Source: Pratylenchus scribneri
Taxonomy: Eukaryota > Nematoda > Chromadorea > Rhabditida > Pratylenchidae
Reading direction: 5' to 3'
Length of the DNA: 64,000 nucleotides
NCBI GenBank assembly: GCA_030063045.1
Contig: JAQSEB010000015.1
Span: forward strand, 2,232,001 to 2,296,000
Position numbers and translations under genes: made by a program. This document shows, piece by piece, positions 23,901-36,147 of this stretch (position 1 is the first letter of the stretch; the number at the start of each line of letters is the position of its first letter). The notes under the pieces are model-generated. The model had not been told where the DNA came from, did not search any database, and saw only the letters and a program-made list of their open reading frames with translations.

Positions 23901-25358
23901 TACTTTAAAGACCATTACGCAATAGAAGAACAACCCTAAACCGAATTCAACCTACCCTAACCCTAAATCCTACCCACACTAAATCCTATCCGTAATACCC
24001 AACCAGCCTTCATAACCTATTGTTAGTCTACCCTAAACTCCTAAAAAGTTTTTTCTAAATCCCTAATGAGGTTAAAAATGGGGTAGGCTAAGGTTTAGGG
24101 TAAGCCCGGATGGGCCTAGGGGAAGTATATTGTTAGGTTTAGGTGTAGGGGTAGGTTAGACTTTTTGGGTTTAGAATTTCTTCTCTTACTATATTTCAGT
24201 CAATAAACTATGGGGAGAGGCAGAATAATAAATTTTACATTGCACCCCCCATTAAAATTTTGCACCCCCCATTAAAATTTTGCACCCCCCAATAACAGAC
24301 TAGTACCAACGAATGCTATATTCTGATTCTCAATCATCGAAAACCCCCTAAATACCTGTTTTAGAGTAAAATAAAATTTAAAAATTTTTATGGAAAAAAG
24401 ATGTGTGGCAGGTGGCACCAACTACACTATTATCATCTAATCCTATCATATTCCTAAAGAATAATAGCGGGATTCTTCCCTTTTTTCTACTCATAAAATG
24501 CAATAGTAACTATTTTTCCGATTCCGCAAAGTGTTCGAATTCCGAAAAATTCCGAAAAAAGCGAAAGTGGGAAAATTTGAAATATTTATTGAAACAAATT
24601 CCTTTTTTTATTAAACTTCCTTAATTTTCTTATAAAATTTCGTTTTTCTAATAAATTTTTCAATTAAATCAGCAAATAGTTATATTTTACAATTGATTTA
24701 AGAATAAAAAATAATACAAAAATTCAATTTTCTGGAAAGTTTTTTGATAAAAATTGGCCAAACATTGAAAGAGCCGAAACTAAACTACTAATCATTTATC
24801 AATACCCAAAGTTAGGCTGGGTGGAATCAGAAGCCGAACATTTTGAAGTTTCTTTTCATTTACCAGAATACTAAACCCTGGATTTTATTTTTTGAAATAT
24901 CACTGAAAATAATTTTTTGGTTTCAAATTTTTTCCACACTTTTTGCTGGATTTAAAATTTTTTTGAGAAATTCCGAATTCCGGGGGTTTGAGTTCCGCTC
25001 CGATTCCGGTCCGAAAAAAAATTCAGATTCCGAAAAAAATCCGTTCCGATTTTTTTTTTTTGAGTTCCGGCCTCAGCCCTGATTCTGATCATAATTTACA
25101 TAATTCTCCACAGGCGGCATTGAAATGACAACAAATTTAATCAAATCCTACGGCAAAGATCGTGCCAAACAATTAATTTTGCTGGAAAGTTCCATGAACA
25201 AGCAAATTAAAGTGACAACAATGGAACAAAAAAATTGGCTCAACGAAAATCTAAAACTTTTTCCTATAAGGAAGCCATTGAATGCGAATTTTTGGGCTGA
25301 GCGTGTTTATCAACAAAAAATGGCACAAATCTCTTATTCAAAATTGACCAAAAATTAA
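20954..25358 (+). CDS. Secreted Lys-rich protein, unknown function
   Basis: Exons 20954-21302, 21349-21377, 21422-21510, 22286-22529, 23252-23438, 25114-25358 join in phase to 380 residues. An optional exon 23117-23185 also fits in phase and would give 403. A signal peptide is clear: after MAKLLN comes a run of F, L and I ending LGECGG. A very basic stretch (GGKKGKGSKKKKKGGNG) and an acidic Glu-rich segment follow, then a mostly helical region with no recognised domain. The only cysteines are one beside the signal peptide and one in IINCGIEM. I do not recognise the family. Secretion is inferred. The last intron (23439-25113) carries a fold-back element with an 8-bp target duplication. Confidence 0.65.
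21839..22255. repeat. Degenerate C/G-rich repeat in intron
   Basis: Left side reads GGTTCCCGTTCGGGTTTCGG and GGGTCTTGTT; right side has CCCGACCCGAAACCC and AACAAGACTTGG in inverse orientation. The sequence differs sharply from surrounding AT-rich DNA. Probably a decayed inverted-repeat transposon; ends not defined. Confidence 0.45.
22744..22935. repeat. Fold-back element, AAACCGGTTT family
   Basis: Inverted repeat with arms ATACCATTGGATAGAGCTCG and its complement around a loop containing GGGTTTTAAACCACTTAGAC. Related to 15758-16040. Confidence 0.65.
23804..24307. mobile_element. hAT-like fold-back element with 8-bp TSD
   Basis: Inverted termini GGTACTAGTCTGTTATTGGG (left) and the exact complement (right) extend into triplicated GGGGGGTGCAAAATTTTAA blocks on each side. 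An 8-bp direct repeat AACGAATG flanks the element (23796-23803 and 24308-24315). The centre contains CCCTAA- and TTAGGG-rich sequence; there is no transposase ORF. Located in the last intron of the secreted-protein gene. Confidence 0.85.
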
Positions 25359-27693
25359 TCCAATTGGACAGATATTTGGTGTGGAATGATGAGAAAATTT
25401 TTTGGCTTATCAGATTTTTTTTATTAATTCATTGCATTTTTTTCCCGGGACTGGTTGGAGGCATATTTCTATGTAATATTTTTATTTTTGGATTCTATCA
25501 AATTTTTCTAAATTATTTTTTAACAAAATGTCTTTTCATTATTGTCATTTTCGCAAGTAAAAATTTTATTTTATGTAATATGAAATTTCATTGTCTATCA
25601 AAAAATTGGAATTCGATTTCCATCCATTCAGTGAATTTTTGTTTTGGGTAAAAAAATTAATTTTTATAAATAATTATTAAATTAATATATCCCTCAATTA
25701 GAATACCCCATTCTCTTATCCCATAAAAATTGAGTTTATTTTATTGATGCAATTCTCTTCTGACAGATTTGCATATTACCTTACACTAATTCTGGCGATA
25801 TTATTAAAAATTCGTGTCCACATATATGCCCAATTGAAATGAAAATTTTGTTGATGTTTGTGTCCTAAAATGAGGGTGGAATATATCTGCATAATTTTCA
25901 ATGAATTTTGATGGTTGAATGCCTAATTTTTTTTCATTTTTTTCCAGAATATAAACATTTCAAGCTACATGAAATATTTTTTGAATTCTCTCCGAATATT
26001 TTTTATAAAAAAAATTATGCTTGAAAAAAATTTTTTTGTGTACAAAATAATTTATTTTTTGTGGTTCATATTTGATTTTTGACTATTTTATACAATTTTT
26101 TCTTTTATGAAAAAAATATCATAATAAAAATGACCAAATAAATTGGAAAATTTTCAATAAATTCCAAAAATTTTTTACCAAAAAATTTTAAATTATTTAA
26201 TTCATAAAATGTTTTCCTTTTGAAATTTGAATTTTAAATTCCGAAATTTTTTTCCGAAAATATTTTCCACTCGAATTATGAATAGGTACAATTCGGTACA
26301 AAAATTTTTTATGAATTAATTTTATATTCGAACGCATTCTCTTTATTTTTTTGTTTCTTTGGGCCACTGAATCTTTTGTTTGATTAAGACGATTTTCGAG
26401 GGAAAATGGGGAAAAGCACAAGGGAAATAGCGTGAAGTCTGGGACTCGGATTGAAGCGAAATTGAATAAAGCAAATAAATAAATAATCCAGAATTTTGCC
26501 TACCGGGAAAAAAAAATATTTGGAAAGTCATCCATGCATATTTTTTTATTATTATTTAATTATAATTCCAATGCCTGGAATATTGTTTACTTTATTCTTC
26601 TTCCACATGGCAGAAGGCAGACAATTCCCCCGCAATGTTCACATTTCTCATTTTCAACTTTGAATGATATTTATTATTATTTTTTATTATTTTTTATGAG
26701 ATTTTTATGAATCATATCCAACTTTTTGAATGGGAAGGAAGCCAGCCATTTTCGTCATCAATATTTTCCGCTCATTCATTCCTACATGTTACCTATTTAA
26801 GCATTTTTTTATTGGCCTAAATAAACATAAATATTTATGCTTACAATTAGTAATATTTGCCATTACAAAGCTGTATGGGAAAAGCAAAAATTGTCATCCT
26901 CTTTTTATTTTTTGGCTGTAAATTTGTATCAATTTTAAAATATAATCTTCAACCAAATTCAATTCAAGTCATTTTTTCTCGAATTAAATTATTATTTTTT
27001 AGTTCTTTTCAAAATTATGATGCTTAATTCGTCAAATAAGCTACCGAAATGATTCATAAAAAGATTAATTATTTTTTAAAGCATTCCTTTTTAATTAGGT
27101 GAGAAGATCAATTTTCATCAATCGTTCATAAAAAATGGAAAAAATGGGAGAATATTTAATGGATAGTAAAATGGATCGCGGGATTCATGGTTTGGGCGGC
27201 GTTCGTAAAAAAGCGAACTCTGCGGCGAATAATCGAATGAATAGGGGGAATGAATGGCGACGGAGGATGGCGCCGCCGCCACTAAATTCACCCAAATCCA
27301 CCAAACAAAATATTTTGCTGAAAGGATTATCAAAATTTATGTCTCCTCTCCACTTGGTTCAACAATATGTTAAACTGCGAATGGATGCCCCGGAAAAAAT
27401 TCATTCTTTCAAAATTGCTAAAATTTTCCCAAAAAAAAGTGTAAAATTTTACTAATTTTTTTTTATTATGAAGTGTAATTTAAAGGAAAAATTAAAAATT
27501 TTAATTACACAAAAATAAATTTTTAAATAAAAATGATATTTAATTTTACCATAAATAAAATATTTAATAAAATAAAGTCCTTTTTAATTTTTAAAATTTA
27601 TATAAATTTTTAATAAAAATGTTTTTATCAAGTTCAGAAGTTATTAAAAAAATAAAAATTTAGCTTAATTTTATATAAATTAATATTTAAAAA
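25359..27693. other. Intergenic region, two weak ORFs
   Basis: AT-rich DNA between the secreted-protein gene and the SLC6 gene. Open frames of 61-106 codons occur, including a hydrophobic one at 25364-25651 and one at 27135-27455, but none has exon-like neighbours or a recognisable domain. The minus-strand candidate at 27118-27333 is listed separately. Confidence 0.4.
27118..27333 (-). CDS. Possible small secreted peptide
   Basis: A 71-residue frame starting MIILSAKYFVWWIW has a hydrophobic, signal-like start with a small-residue region (LVAAAPSS), then a Ser/Tyr/Pro-rich body and no cysteines. It overlaps a longer plus-strand frame, and only one can be coding. There is no homology I recognise, so this is a weak call. 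Confidence 0.2.
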   Translation of the reverse strand: MIILSAKYFVWWIWVNLVAAAPSSVAIHSPYSFDYSPQSSLFYERRPNHESRDPFYYPLNILPFFPFFMND

Positions 27694-30600
27694 ATGTCTT
27701 CCAAAATTCATGCCCCTCCATCGTCAATTTCCATCTCAACGGCGGCCATTCCCGAACGGGCCCAGTGGTCGAGTGGATGGCAATTCATTCTCACCTGCAT
27801 TGGATATGCCGTCGGGCTGGGAAGTAAGCCTCGCCCTTGGGCAATAATTATTTATTATAAATTTTTAATCCATCCTTGAAGACATTTGGCGCTTCCCATC
27901 GTTAGCATATGAACATGGCGGAGGTAAATGAAATATAATTATATAATTAAAATAAAATCCTAGTGACCAATTTTACAAATGGGGAAAGGGACCTCAGATT
28001 TTCTAGTTTTTTTTTAATTAGCAAATTTATTGAGAAAACATATATATATGTTACGTCGAATCTTGGAAATTGACGATTTCCGGAAATCGGCGTTGACGAA
28101 TTTTGGAAATCTCGGTTTCTAGGCGTCGTACAGACTCGAGAGTAGGCTCATTCGATTCGGCATGGAGGATTTACTATATGAAATTTCAATTACAGACCGA
28201 TTTAGGGGCTAGGGTTAGGGTTAGGGTTATGGCTAAAGGCGGCATGGGTTTTAGGGGTTTAGGGCTAGGGTTTAAGGGCTAGGGTTAAGGTATACCGGTC
28301 TATAATTGAAATTTCATATAGTAATTCGACCATGCCGAATCGAATGAGCCTACTCTCGAGTCTGTACGATGCCTAGAAGCCGAGATTTCCAAAATTCGTC
28401 AACGCCGATTTCCGGAAATCGTCAATTTCTAATAATCGTTGTAACATATATAATTTTTTAATACATGTTTTCACCTTTTTTTTTATTTGCATATTTTTAG
28501 AGGAAAATTTTCCTAATTTAGTTGATAATAGGAATTTGAAAATAGATGAGATGAGCAATAGACATTTAATTTAGAATATTATTTTTGAATTTTTTCCTTA
28601 TCAAATTCATCGAAAAACCTTGTTTTCATTTTTAATATTTTTCCAATTTTTGTCACCTAAATATTGGATTCTAGATCAGAGGAAAATCCATTGAGATTTA
28701 TAAATTTCCAATTTTAAAAAATTTCCATAAAAACCATTTCCCTTCATTCTATTAATAGGCGCGTTTTTAATACCCTATTTGACTTGTTCCTTCGTTGTTG
28801 GCCTCCCGCTGCTCTATTTGGAAATGTCCCTAGTAGGGTAGGACAGAGTCGGTTTTAAACCGGGGTCTTCGGTTTCGGTTTTGGCCGGTTTTGAGTTCAC
28901 GGTTTCGGTTTCGGTTTTAGAAAAATCCTCGGTTTCGGTTTCGGTTTCTCGGTTTTGGCGGTTTTTGAAAAATGGTCATAAAAATATCAAAAAATTTTTT
29001 TTCATAAAATATCGAAAAAAATCAAACAAAATAAAATGCAATATTTTCTTAATCAATTTTTATGTTTTTTTTCTGGGTCCGTTTAAATGAAAATGGCCTC
29101 AAAAGAAAAAAATTATTCAAAATTGCCCCGCAGGGAAAAATCAGAACAAAAAAGGTCTGATATGAAAGAATTTTAATTAAAAATGCGCACCTAATAATAG
29201 AAAAATTTGAGTAAAAATAGTCCCGTAGGGAGAAAATTAATCAAATATTGCATTGCACAAAGCCAAAATGATTCAATAAAGAGAAAATTTGAACTATAAT
29301 GTGCCCAGTTAGGGGAAATTTCAGCCAAAAATTGACTGTAGGCGGTAAATTTTAGTCAAAATTGGCCGATAGGGAAAAATTTTTACCAAAAATGCTTTCT
29401 AAAGATAAAATTTTAAGCCAAAAATGCTCCGCTAGGGAAAATTTTTAGTAAAAAATGGCTACTCAAGGCATGTTTTAACCAAAAATTGGCCTTCTGGGCA
29501 AAATCTAAAAACCGAAAAACCGATCGGTTTTGACCCTCGGTTTCGGTTTTGGCCGGTTTTTGAGTCTCGGTTTCGGTTTCGGTTTTTAGGCCTAAAATCC
29601 TCGGTTTCGGTTTCGGTTTCGGTTCGGTTAACCGAACCGATCCTACCCTAGTCCCTAGGTCAATTCAGTCAATCCGGGCCGGCAGTTGTACACGGTCGAA
29701 TCCGTCCTATTTTCCAAGGAGTCGGATGGAGCATGGTCATTACAATAAAGAATTTATTAATAAATTTTATATTTTAAGGCTGCAATTTCCTTAATGGTGG
29801 CCGTTTATTACAATGTTAATTTTTTTTAATTTTAAAAATTTATTGTCAATTTAAAGGTGATTGTCGCCTGGGTTCTTATCTATCTTTGGATTGTGAGTTT
29901 TTTTGTTTATTAATATAAATTATATTGATTTAAATTTTAAAAAATTTTTAAGTTAAAAATGCTAAATATTTTCTTAGTTTTTTTTTTATATTTTTGTGAG
30001 TAAATTTTTATAAACTAGAACAGCCTTTATCCGTAATTCAATTTTTAATAAATTATTTGAAAAAATATTTCAGAAATTTCGTCTATATTATAATTAAACC
30101 ATATAAAAATATATTTTTTATTAAAATATATAATATTGTATATATATTTATTATTTTAGATTGTTATTGGTCGTTCTGGCGAATGGGCTTCGTGCACAAA
30201 TTCATTCAATACAATTTGTAAGAAAAACAAAGCCAAAATATTTCATCAAAAAAATAAATTTTCAACTTTTGCGGAAATCAAAAAATTTAGTGTTAATTCA
30301 TTTAATTAAAATTTATTAAAATTTAATTAATAATATTTTTAAAATTATTCATTTTTGCAGATTGTCAATCCACTTTGGAGGATCGGAGATGCGCCGGCGA
30401 ATTGGGCGCCACAAATATCACGCAATGGGCATTCTTCTTCAATAGGACATGCTATTTGGGAGCGGAAGATCAAGCCCAAGCTGAACGCACCAATACATTT
30501 TCCAAATTTCCGGCCGTCAGTCCGGCTGAGGAATTTTATGAGTTTGAAATTTATTGGAATTTTTTTTGATAAATTTTGTTATTTTTTTTTGTTAAATTTT

Positions 30601-33600
30601 GGACTATTTGGCACTAACATATTTTTTTTCACTAATAAAACAGTTTTCGTCTTCTAATAAATCAGAAACCGGTTTTAGACCCTTCAATCCTTACTTATAC
30701 CAATTTTGTAGATCTCATCGAGACGCATCGATTGGTATATAATTTGTAATGATTTGGTCAAAATTTTAGGGTATTAAACCGTTTAAACCATTTTCCTATT
30801 TTTGATTTTAAACTCTTTAATTTTGGGCCAAACCATGACAAATTATATACCAATCGATGCGACTCAATGTGTTCTACAAATTGATAGAAAGTTGGTAGGC
30901 CTAAAACCGGTTTCTGATATATAGAAATCGAAAAATGTTTTGGTGCCAAAAAATTTTTAGTGTCAAAAAAAATAATTTTTAATGCCAAAAAAAATAATTT
31001 TTAGTGTCAAAAAAGGTAACCAATTAAAAATAAAATTATTTTCTCTTTAGAAATTATGTACTCGAAAAGACGTCAACAATGGAAGAAATGGGTGGAATAA
31101 ATTTGAAAGTAGCAATCGCGTTAGCCATTGCCTGGATTCTGACGGCACTTGTCCTTGTCAAAGGCGTCAAAATGATGGGAAAGTGAGTAGTAAAAATATA
31201 AAATATTTTTTAAAAATATTTTTATCGACAAAAATGCTTTTTTTACCGATAAAAAAGTTTTTGATTTCTAGTAAATCAGAAACAGATTTAGACCCTATAA
31301 ACTTTATACCATTTTGTAGATCTCATCGAGACGCATTGAATTGTATATAATATGTCATGGTTTGGTCAAAATTAAAGAAGTTTTGAAACGAAAACCAAAA
31401 GACTGTTTAAACGGTTTAATGCCTACAATTTTGGGATAAAATGAGTTAAATTATATAACAATCGATGCGTCTCGATGAGATCAACAAAATGATTTAAGGT
31501 TTGTAGAGTTTAAAACCGGTTACTAATTTTTTTGTTTTCAAAAACCTGTTTTGTCGGTAAAAAAAAGCATTTTTTATCGGTAAAAAAATAGTAACCTTAT
31601 TTTTTTAAGTTAATGTCCTTGATTAAATTAAAATTTATCAATTTTTGAATAGAAAATTATGAATTAAAATTTATATAATTCGCATTCACAAATTTAAACA
31701 TTCAATTAAAATATACAAAAATTTATTAATTTAATTGTAAAATTTCATTAGAATTTCCTACTTCACGGCAACTGTCCCTTACGTGATCATTATTGTGCTT
31801 TTCATCCGTGGCATCACATTGGATGGTGCCAAACTTGGATTGGATTATTATTTGTTGCATCCGGATTTTAGCGTCATTTTGGATCCAGTTGTAAGCATTA
31901 TTTTTGAATTATTAATTTAAAAAGGATTTGTTTGTCGAAAAAAATAATTAATTTGCCGAAATTCATTCGTGTCGAAAAATATTTTATTTTTGAGGCCATA
32001 TAACTTGGCCAAATCAGACTAATTTACGGTTCCCTAACCCCAAGTTCCTAGCCACTAATCCCATGCCTGCCCTGGACCTAACCCTGGGTCCTTAATACCT
32101 AGTTATGGCCAAGTTATATGGCCACAAAAATATAATAATTTTCGACATGAAAAAATTTCGGCAAATTAATTCTTTTTTTAGCAAAATTAATAATTAATAT
32201 TATTTAAAAAATATTTAATCATAAAGGAGAACTTGATTATACAGAAATTATTTTAAAAAATAATTTTTAAAATTTTATTCTTGGAATATTAATTTATTAA
32301 TTAATAAAATGATATTTTAATAAAAAAAGGAACAAATTTGAAGAAATAGAATTTTTAAATTTTGTTATTTAATATGTAAAATAAATTTAATATTGAATTT
32401 ATTTCAACGTTATTTCTAAAAATATTATAAAAAATAGACTTGGCGAGCCGCAGCCACGCATGTATGTTACAGTTTGTCCGTTGGATTTGGTGGAATTCTC
32501 TCATTGTCCAGCTTCAATCCGCATCATCACAATTGCTACAAGGATGCATTCATAATTACAATGGCCGATGGCAAGTGCTTTCAATTGAGAATATTGCTTT
32601 ATTTTTTTTTAATTAAAATCTACCAAAATTTCAATATTTTATATATAAGAGTTACAAGAAAAATTGCGCATTGTAAAATTCGAAAAATGTTTCCAATTTC
32701 GCTAAATGTTCAATTTTTTGCGTAATAAAAGTGAATTAAACATTTCAGAAAAACTTTTTCCGGAAGAAAAAATTTTATAAAATCCCAGAAAAAAATGTGA
32801 ATTTTACAATTAATTAAACTTTTTCTGAAAGAAATGTAAAATTACAATTCATTCCGAAAAATTTTTCTAGAAAAAATGTAAATTGTAGAATTCCGGAAAT
32901 GTTTTACGGTAAAAAAAATAATTTTACTATCCCAGAAAAAATAGTGAATTTTATTATCCGAAATCATTTTCCAAATAAATTTGAATTCTAGAATTCTGGA
33001 AATTTTTTTCCGTTAATGTTGAAAATTATCCATTTTTTGAAAATAATTTATTTTTCAATTTTTCTTGCAAAAAAAAAATAATTTTTTTAATTAAATAAAA
33101 ATATAAATTTAAAAATATTTTAGGTTTCATGTCAATGTTTGGTGGCACTGCCGTATTCTGTGTCCTTGGATTTATGGCCAAACAGTTGGATGCCAAAATC
33201 GAAAATGTGGTCCAAAGTGGCACCGGACTGGCATTCATTGCATATCCGGAGGCAATTTCAACGGATAATTAATTAAATTTATTTCCTTTTAGGCAATGAG
33301 CCGAATGCCATTGCCCTGGCTTTGGTCCCTGCTCTTTTTCTCCATGCTTTTCATTCTTGGCATTAGTTCCCAATTTGGACTGGCTGAAGTGATGTGCACG
33401 GCCATTTATGATCAATTCCCGCGTGTCCGTGCCTATCGTGGCCCATTGGCCCTTTTCGTTTGTTTGGCATTGTTTTTGGCCGGACTGATCATGTCCACTC
33501 GGGTTCGTTTCACAAACAGTCCAGTGTAAATGTTACGTCGAATCTTGGAAATTGACGATTTCCGGAAATCGGCGTTGACGAATTTTGGAAATCTCGGTTT

Positions 33601-35997
33601 CTAGGCGTCGTACAGACTCGAGAGTAGGCTCATTCGATTCGGCATGGTCGATTTAGTCTATGAAATTTCAATTACAGACCGATTTAGGGGCTAGGGTTAG
33701 GGTTATGGTTAAGGGCGGCATGGGTTTTAGGGGTTTAGGGCTAGGGTTTAAGGGCTGGGGTTAAGGTATACCGGTCTATAATTGAAATTTCATATAGTAA
33801 ATCCTCCATGCCGAATCGAATGAGCCTACTCTCGAGTCTGTACGACGCCTAGAAGCCGAGATTTCCAAAATTCGTCAACGCCGATTTCCGGAAATCGTCA
33901 ATTTCCAATAATCGTTGTAACATAAATATTGTTAGATAATATTTTATTGAGCCTAAAATTAGCCTCAAAATTATATCAAAAGCATTGATCATTGAATAGT
34001 CAAAATTTAATAAAAAAAAATCTTTATTTAATTATAAATTTTTTGACAATTTTTTTTGCAATTTTGATATCATATATATACTATATTTTTTAATGAGATA
34101 ATATTTATTTGCCGAAAACTTTTCATGTCGAAAAATATTATATTTTTGAGGCCATATAACTTGGCCCTAACTAGGTATTAGGGCTTAGGTTTAGGTTCAG
34201 GGCAGGCATGGGATTAGGGGCTAATAAGGGTTAGGGAATCTTAAAGAAGTCTGATTTGGCCAAGTTATATATGGCCTCAAAAATATAATATTTTTCGATA
34301 CGAAAGATTTTTGCAAAATCAGTGTTTTTTTCGGCAAATTAAATGACTGCCTTAATATTAAATCCTTCAGAAAATTTTGATTAATTTTAGAAATTTTTTT
34401 GTCGATAAAATGCTCTTATTTAGATTATTGGTTTAATGGCAAAAAATTAATTATTTTTAATATATTTTTTTTTTATATTTTCGAGCCTAGAACTGTTAGC
34501 ATCTTTTAAAAATTATTAATTTTAATTTTTGTAATTTAATAATTTTAATTTTTGTCTATTATTAATTTTAATTTTATTTATATTTATTTAATTTTCCACA
34601 GGCCGGCATTTTCTACTTCAACATTTTCAACGACTATTCCGCCTCATTCTCACTGATGTTGATGCTAATTCTGGAAATTGTCCTTGTTGTCTACATTTAT
34701 GGTTCTCTCGAATAAAATTCTAAAAAGAATTAATTCATTCCCCAAAGGATTACCAAACTATTTGAAGGATTTGCGTTCCATGTTTGGGGCACCCCGCAAT
34801 TTGCTTGGCCGAATTTTTGGTCCTACCGGCTACTATGTTCGAGCAATTTGGGCGGTTTTAGCACCTTTGGAAGCCGGTGTAAGTTCCACAAAACAAATTA
34901 ATTATAAAAAATTTATTTATTTTTTAGGGAATGAAAATTTCCAAAAATTACAAGCAAAAATTTTTAAATAATTTTTAGACTAAAATCCAATTTAATTAAA
35001 TTTTAGGTAATTTTCTTTGTCGTTTTGTTCACCCAAATTTCGCACAATTTGACCTATGGCAAGGGAGCACGCCGCTATGATTATCCGGGTTGGGCTCTGG
35101 GCATTGGTTGGCTCATTTCATGCATGCCACTTTTGTTGTTGCCGCTGATGGCCCTCTACAATTTATTGAAATTCCATCGCAAAGGAAAGGTATATTCTAC
35201 ATTCGGAAATAATTTTTTAAATAATTTATATTTTTTAAATATTATTAATTTACAATTTACGAATCAATCAAAAATGTGGAAAATCTTTTCTTTTAATTAT
35301 TATTGCTGTAGTAAAATTCAAAATCTTTAATCAATCGAATCTTTAGAAATAAACATGGAACAGAATTTTGTTAAGTTAAACTGGTTTAATAATAGACAAA
35401 AGTTTATAAACCGGTTTAGAAACCAGTTTAATAATATAAAACCGGTTTAATTTCTATAGTAAACTTATTTTTTTTAAAAAAAGGAGAAATTTGATAATTT
35501 AGAAAAGTTTTTTAATTAAGACTGGTTTACTTATTTTAGTAAACTATAAACTAATGCAAAAAAAAAAACAAATTTGATTAATAAATTTATAATATTCTAA
35601 AATGGTTTAATGATGATTATATTCGATAAGAAAATAAATTAATTTATAAAGAATTACATAGAACAATAAAAATTTTATTTAATAAAAATTTTCCCAAATT
35701 CAGTCATGGAGAGAATTATTCCGCCTCCAACCAAAATGGCCATCCTATGACCGGAATATAGGCATCGGCAAACGATCCAATGTATTGGCCATTTTTGGCA
35801 AAAAATCTGTAGGAATTGGCAATAAACCATCCAGTCTACATCAACGACATCATCAAATTGTGCCAATTGAACGGAATAATGAACAGCCAATTGGATGGAT
35901 GGCGGCAGAAAATAGAGGAAATATTGGTGCGCAGCAGGGAAATGGCCAACCCGTAGACCATTATGTGAATGAGAACACAATTTCTGTACATTTTTAA
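27694..35997 (+). CDS. SLC6 sodium:neurotransmitter/amino-acid symporter
   Basis: Seventeen phase-consistent exons: 27694-27823, 27882-27923, 28759-28832, 29652-29735, 29779-29814, 29857-29892, 30160-30217, 30361-30541, 31051-31182, 31752-31890, 32438-32570, 33124-33251, 33293-33502, 34602-34701, 34748-34878, 35007-35189, 35704-35997; 696 residues. TM1 carries [28 protein letters not shown]-type sodium-site sequence, with Gly where amine transporters have Asp, favouring amino-acid or GABA-type substrates. TM3 has VYYNVIVAW. The large outer loop has a paired-Cys region (ASCTNSFNTIYC) and N-glycosylation sites NIT and NRT. Later blocks include GTGLAFIAYPEAMSR and SSQFGLAEV. It should be a plasma-membrane Na+/Cl--coupled symporter. 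Introns 11 and 12 use GC donors. Exon 3/4 is split by a hAT-like element; splicing it out adds Ser-Leu in TM2. Confidence 0.88.
28049..28446. mobile_element. Fold-back element family A, copy 1
   Basis: Terminal inverted repeat starts TGTTACGTCGAATCTTGG and ends with the complement-like CGTTGTAACA. Arms of about 150 bp pair around a centre rich in GGGTTAGGG. Flanked by TATA on both sides. In SLC6 intron 2; a nearly identical copy is at 33531-33922. Confidence 0.85.
28834..29650. mobile_element. hAT-type MITE inside an SLC6 coding exon
   Basis: Inverted termini TAGGGTAGGA (left) and TCCTACCCTA (right), with CGGTTT-rich subterminal repeats, fit the hAT pattern. An 8-bp target duplication GTCCCTAG is exact (28826-28833 and 29651-29658). 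There is no transposase. The insertion lies in the codons for EMSLGQF. The last G of the left duplication plus element TAGGG makes a donor (CCTA|GTAGGG), and element CCCTA plus the first G of the right duplication makes an acceptor (CCCTAG|TCCC). Use of both removes bases 28833-29651 and leaves a 6-base in-frame insertion. Confidence 0.85.
30661..30918. repeat. Fold-back element, AAACCGGTTT family
   Basis: Begins ATCAGAAACCGGTTTTAGAC and ends with AAACCGGTTTCTGAT in inverse; the arms include TAGATCTCATCGAGACGCAT. Located in SLC6 intron 8, just after the donor. Confidence 0.8.
31275..31526. repeat. Fold-back element, AAACCGGTTT family
   Basis: Second copy of the family, in the next SLC6 intron (intron 9). 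Arms ATCAGAAACAGATTTAGAC and TTTAAAACCGGTTACTAATT are more diverged than in the copy at 30661. Confidence 0.7.
31940..32180. repeat. Fold-back element family C, copy 1
   Basis: Arms read TTTGCCGAAATTCATTCGTG and GAGGCCATATAACTTGGCC with inverse copies ending TTTCGGCAAATTAATT. The centre has CCTAACCCC-type repeats. SLC6 intron 10. Related copies are near 34110 and 39905. Confidence 0.75.
33531..33922. mobile_element. Fold-back element family A, copy 2
   Basis: Near-identical to 28049-28446, starting TGTTACGTCGAATC 28 bp after the exon 13 donor of SLC6 and ending CGTTGTAACA. Flanked by TAAA on both sides, consistent with a short target duplication. Confidence 0.88.
34110..34345. repeat. Fold-back element family C, copy 2
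   Basis: Arms TTTGCCGAAAACTTTTCATG and GGCCATATAACTTGGCC with inverse copies; the centre has TTAGGTTCAGGGCAGG. SLC6 intron 13, downstream of the family A copy. Confidence 0.7.
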
Positions 35998-36147
35998 TTT
36001 GGAAGTGGACATATATTCCTAAAAGTAACATTCCCAGTTCCTAGTAGAATTGTCCCGCCGGGTTTTTCATCTCTCATATTTGATGATCTTTGTCCTCTTA
36101 AATATTTGCTCCTTCCTTCCTCTGTCTGATATTATTTACCGTGTATA

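Noticed and set aside
27135..27455. 106-codon plus-strand frame upstream of SLC6
   Set aside because: Basic, low-complexity product with no splice link to SLC6 exon 1 and no domain; the opposite strand is equally open.
28203..28300. Interstitial telomere (TTAGGG runs)
   Set aside because: Short, interrupted, and sits as the loop of a fold-back transposon. Not a chromosome end or a fusion scar.
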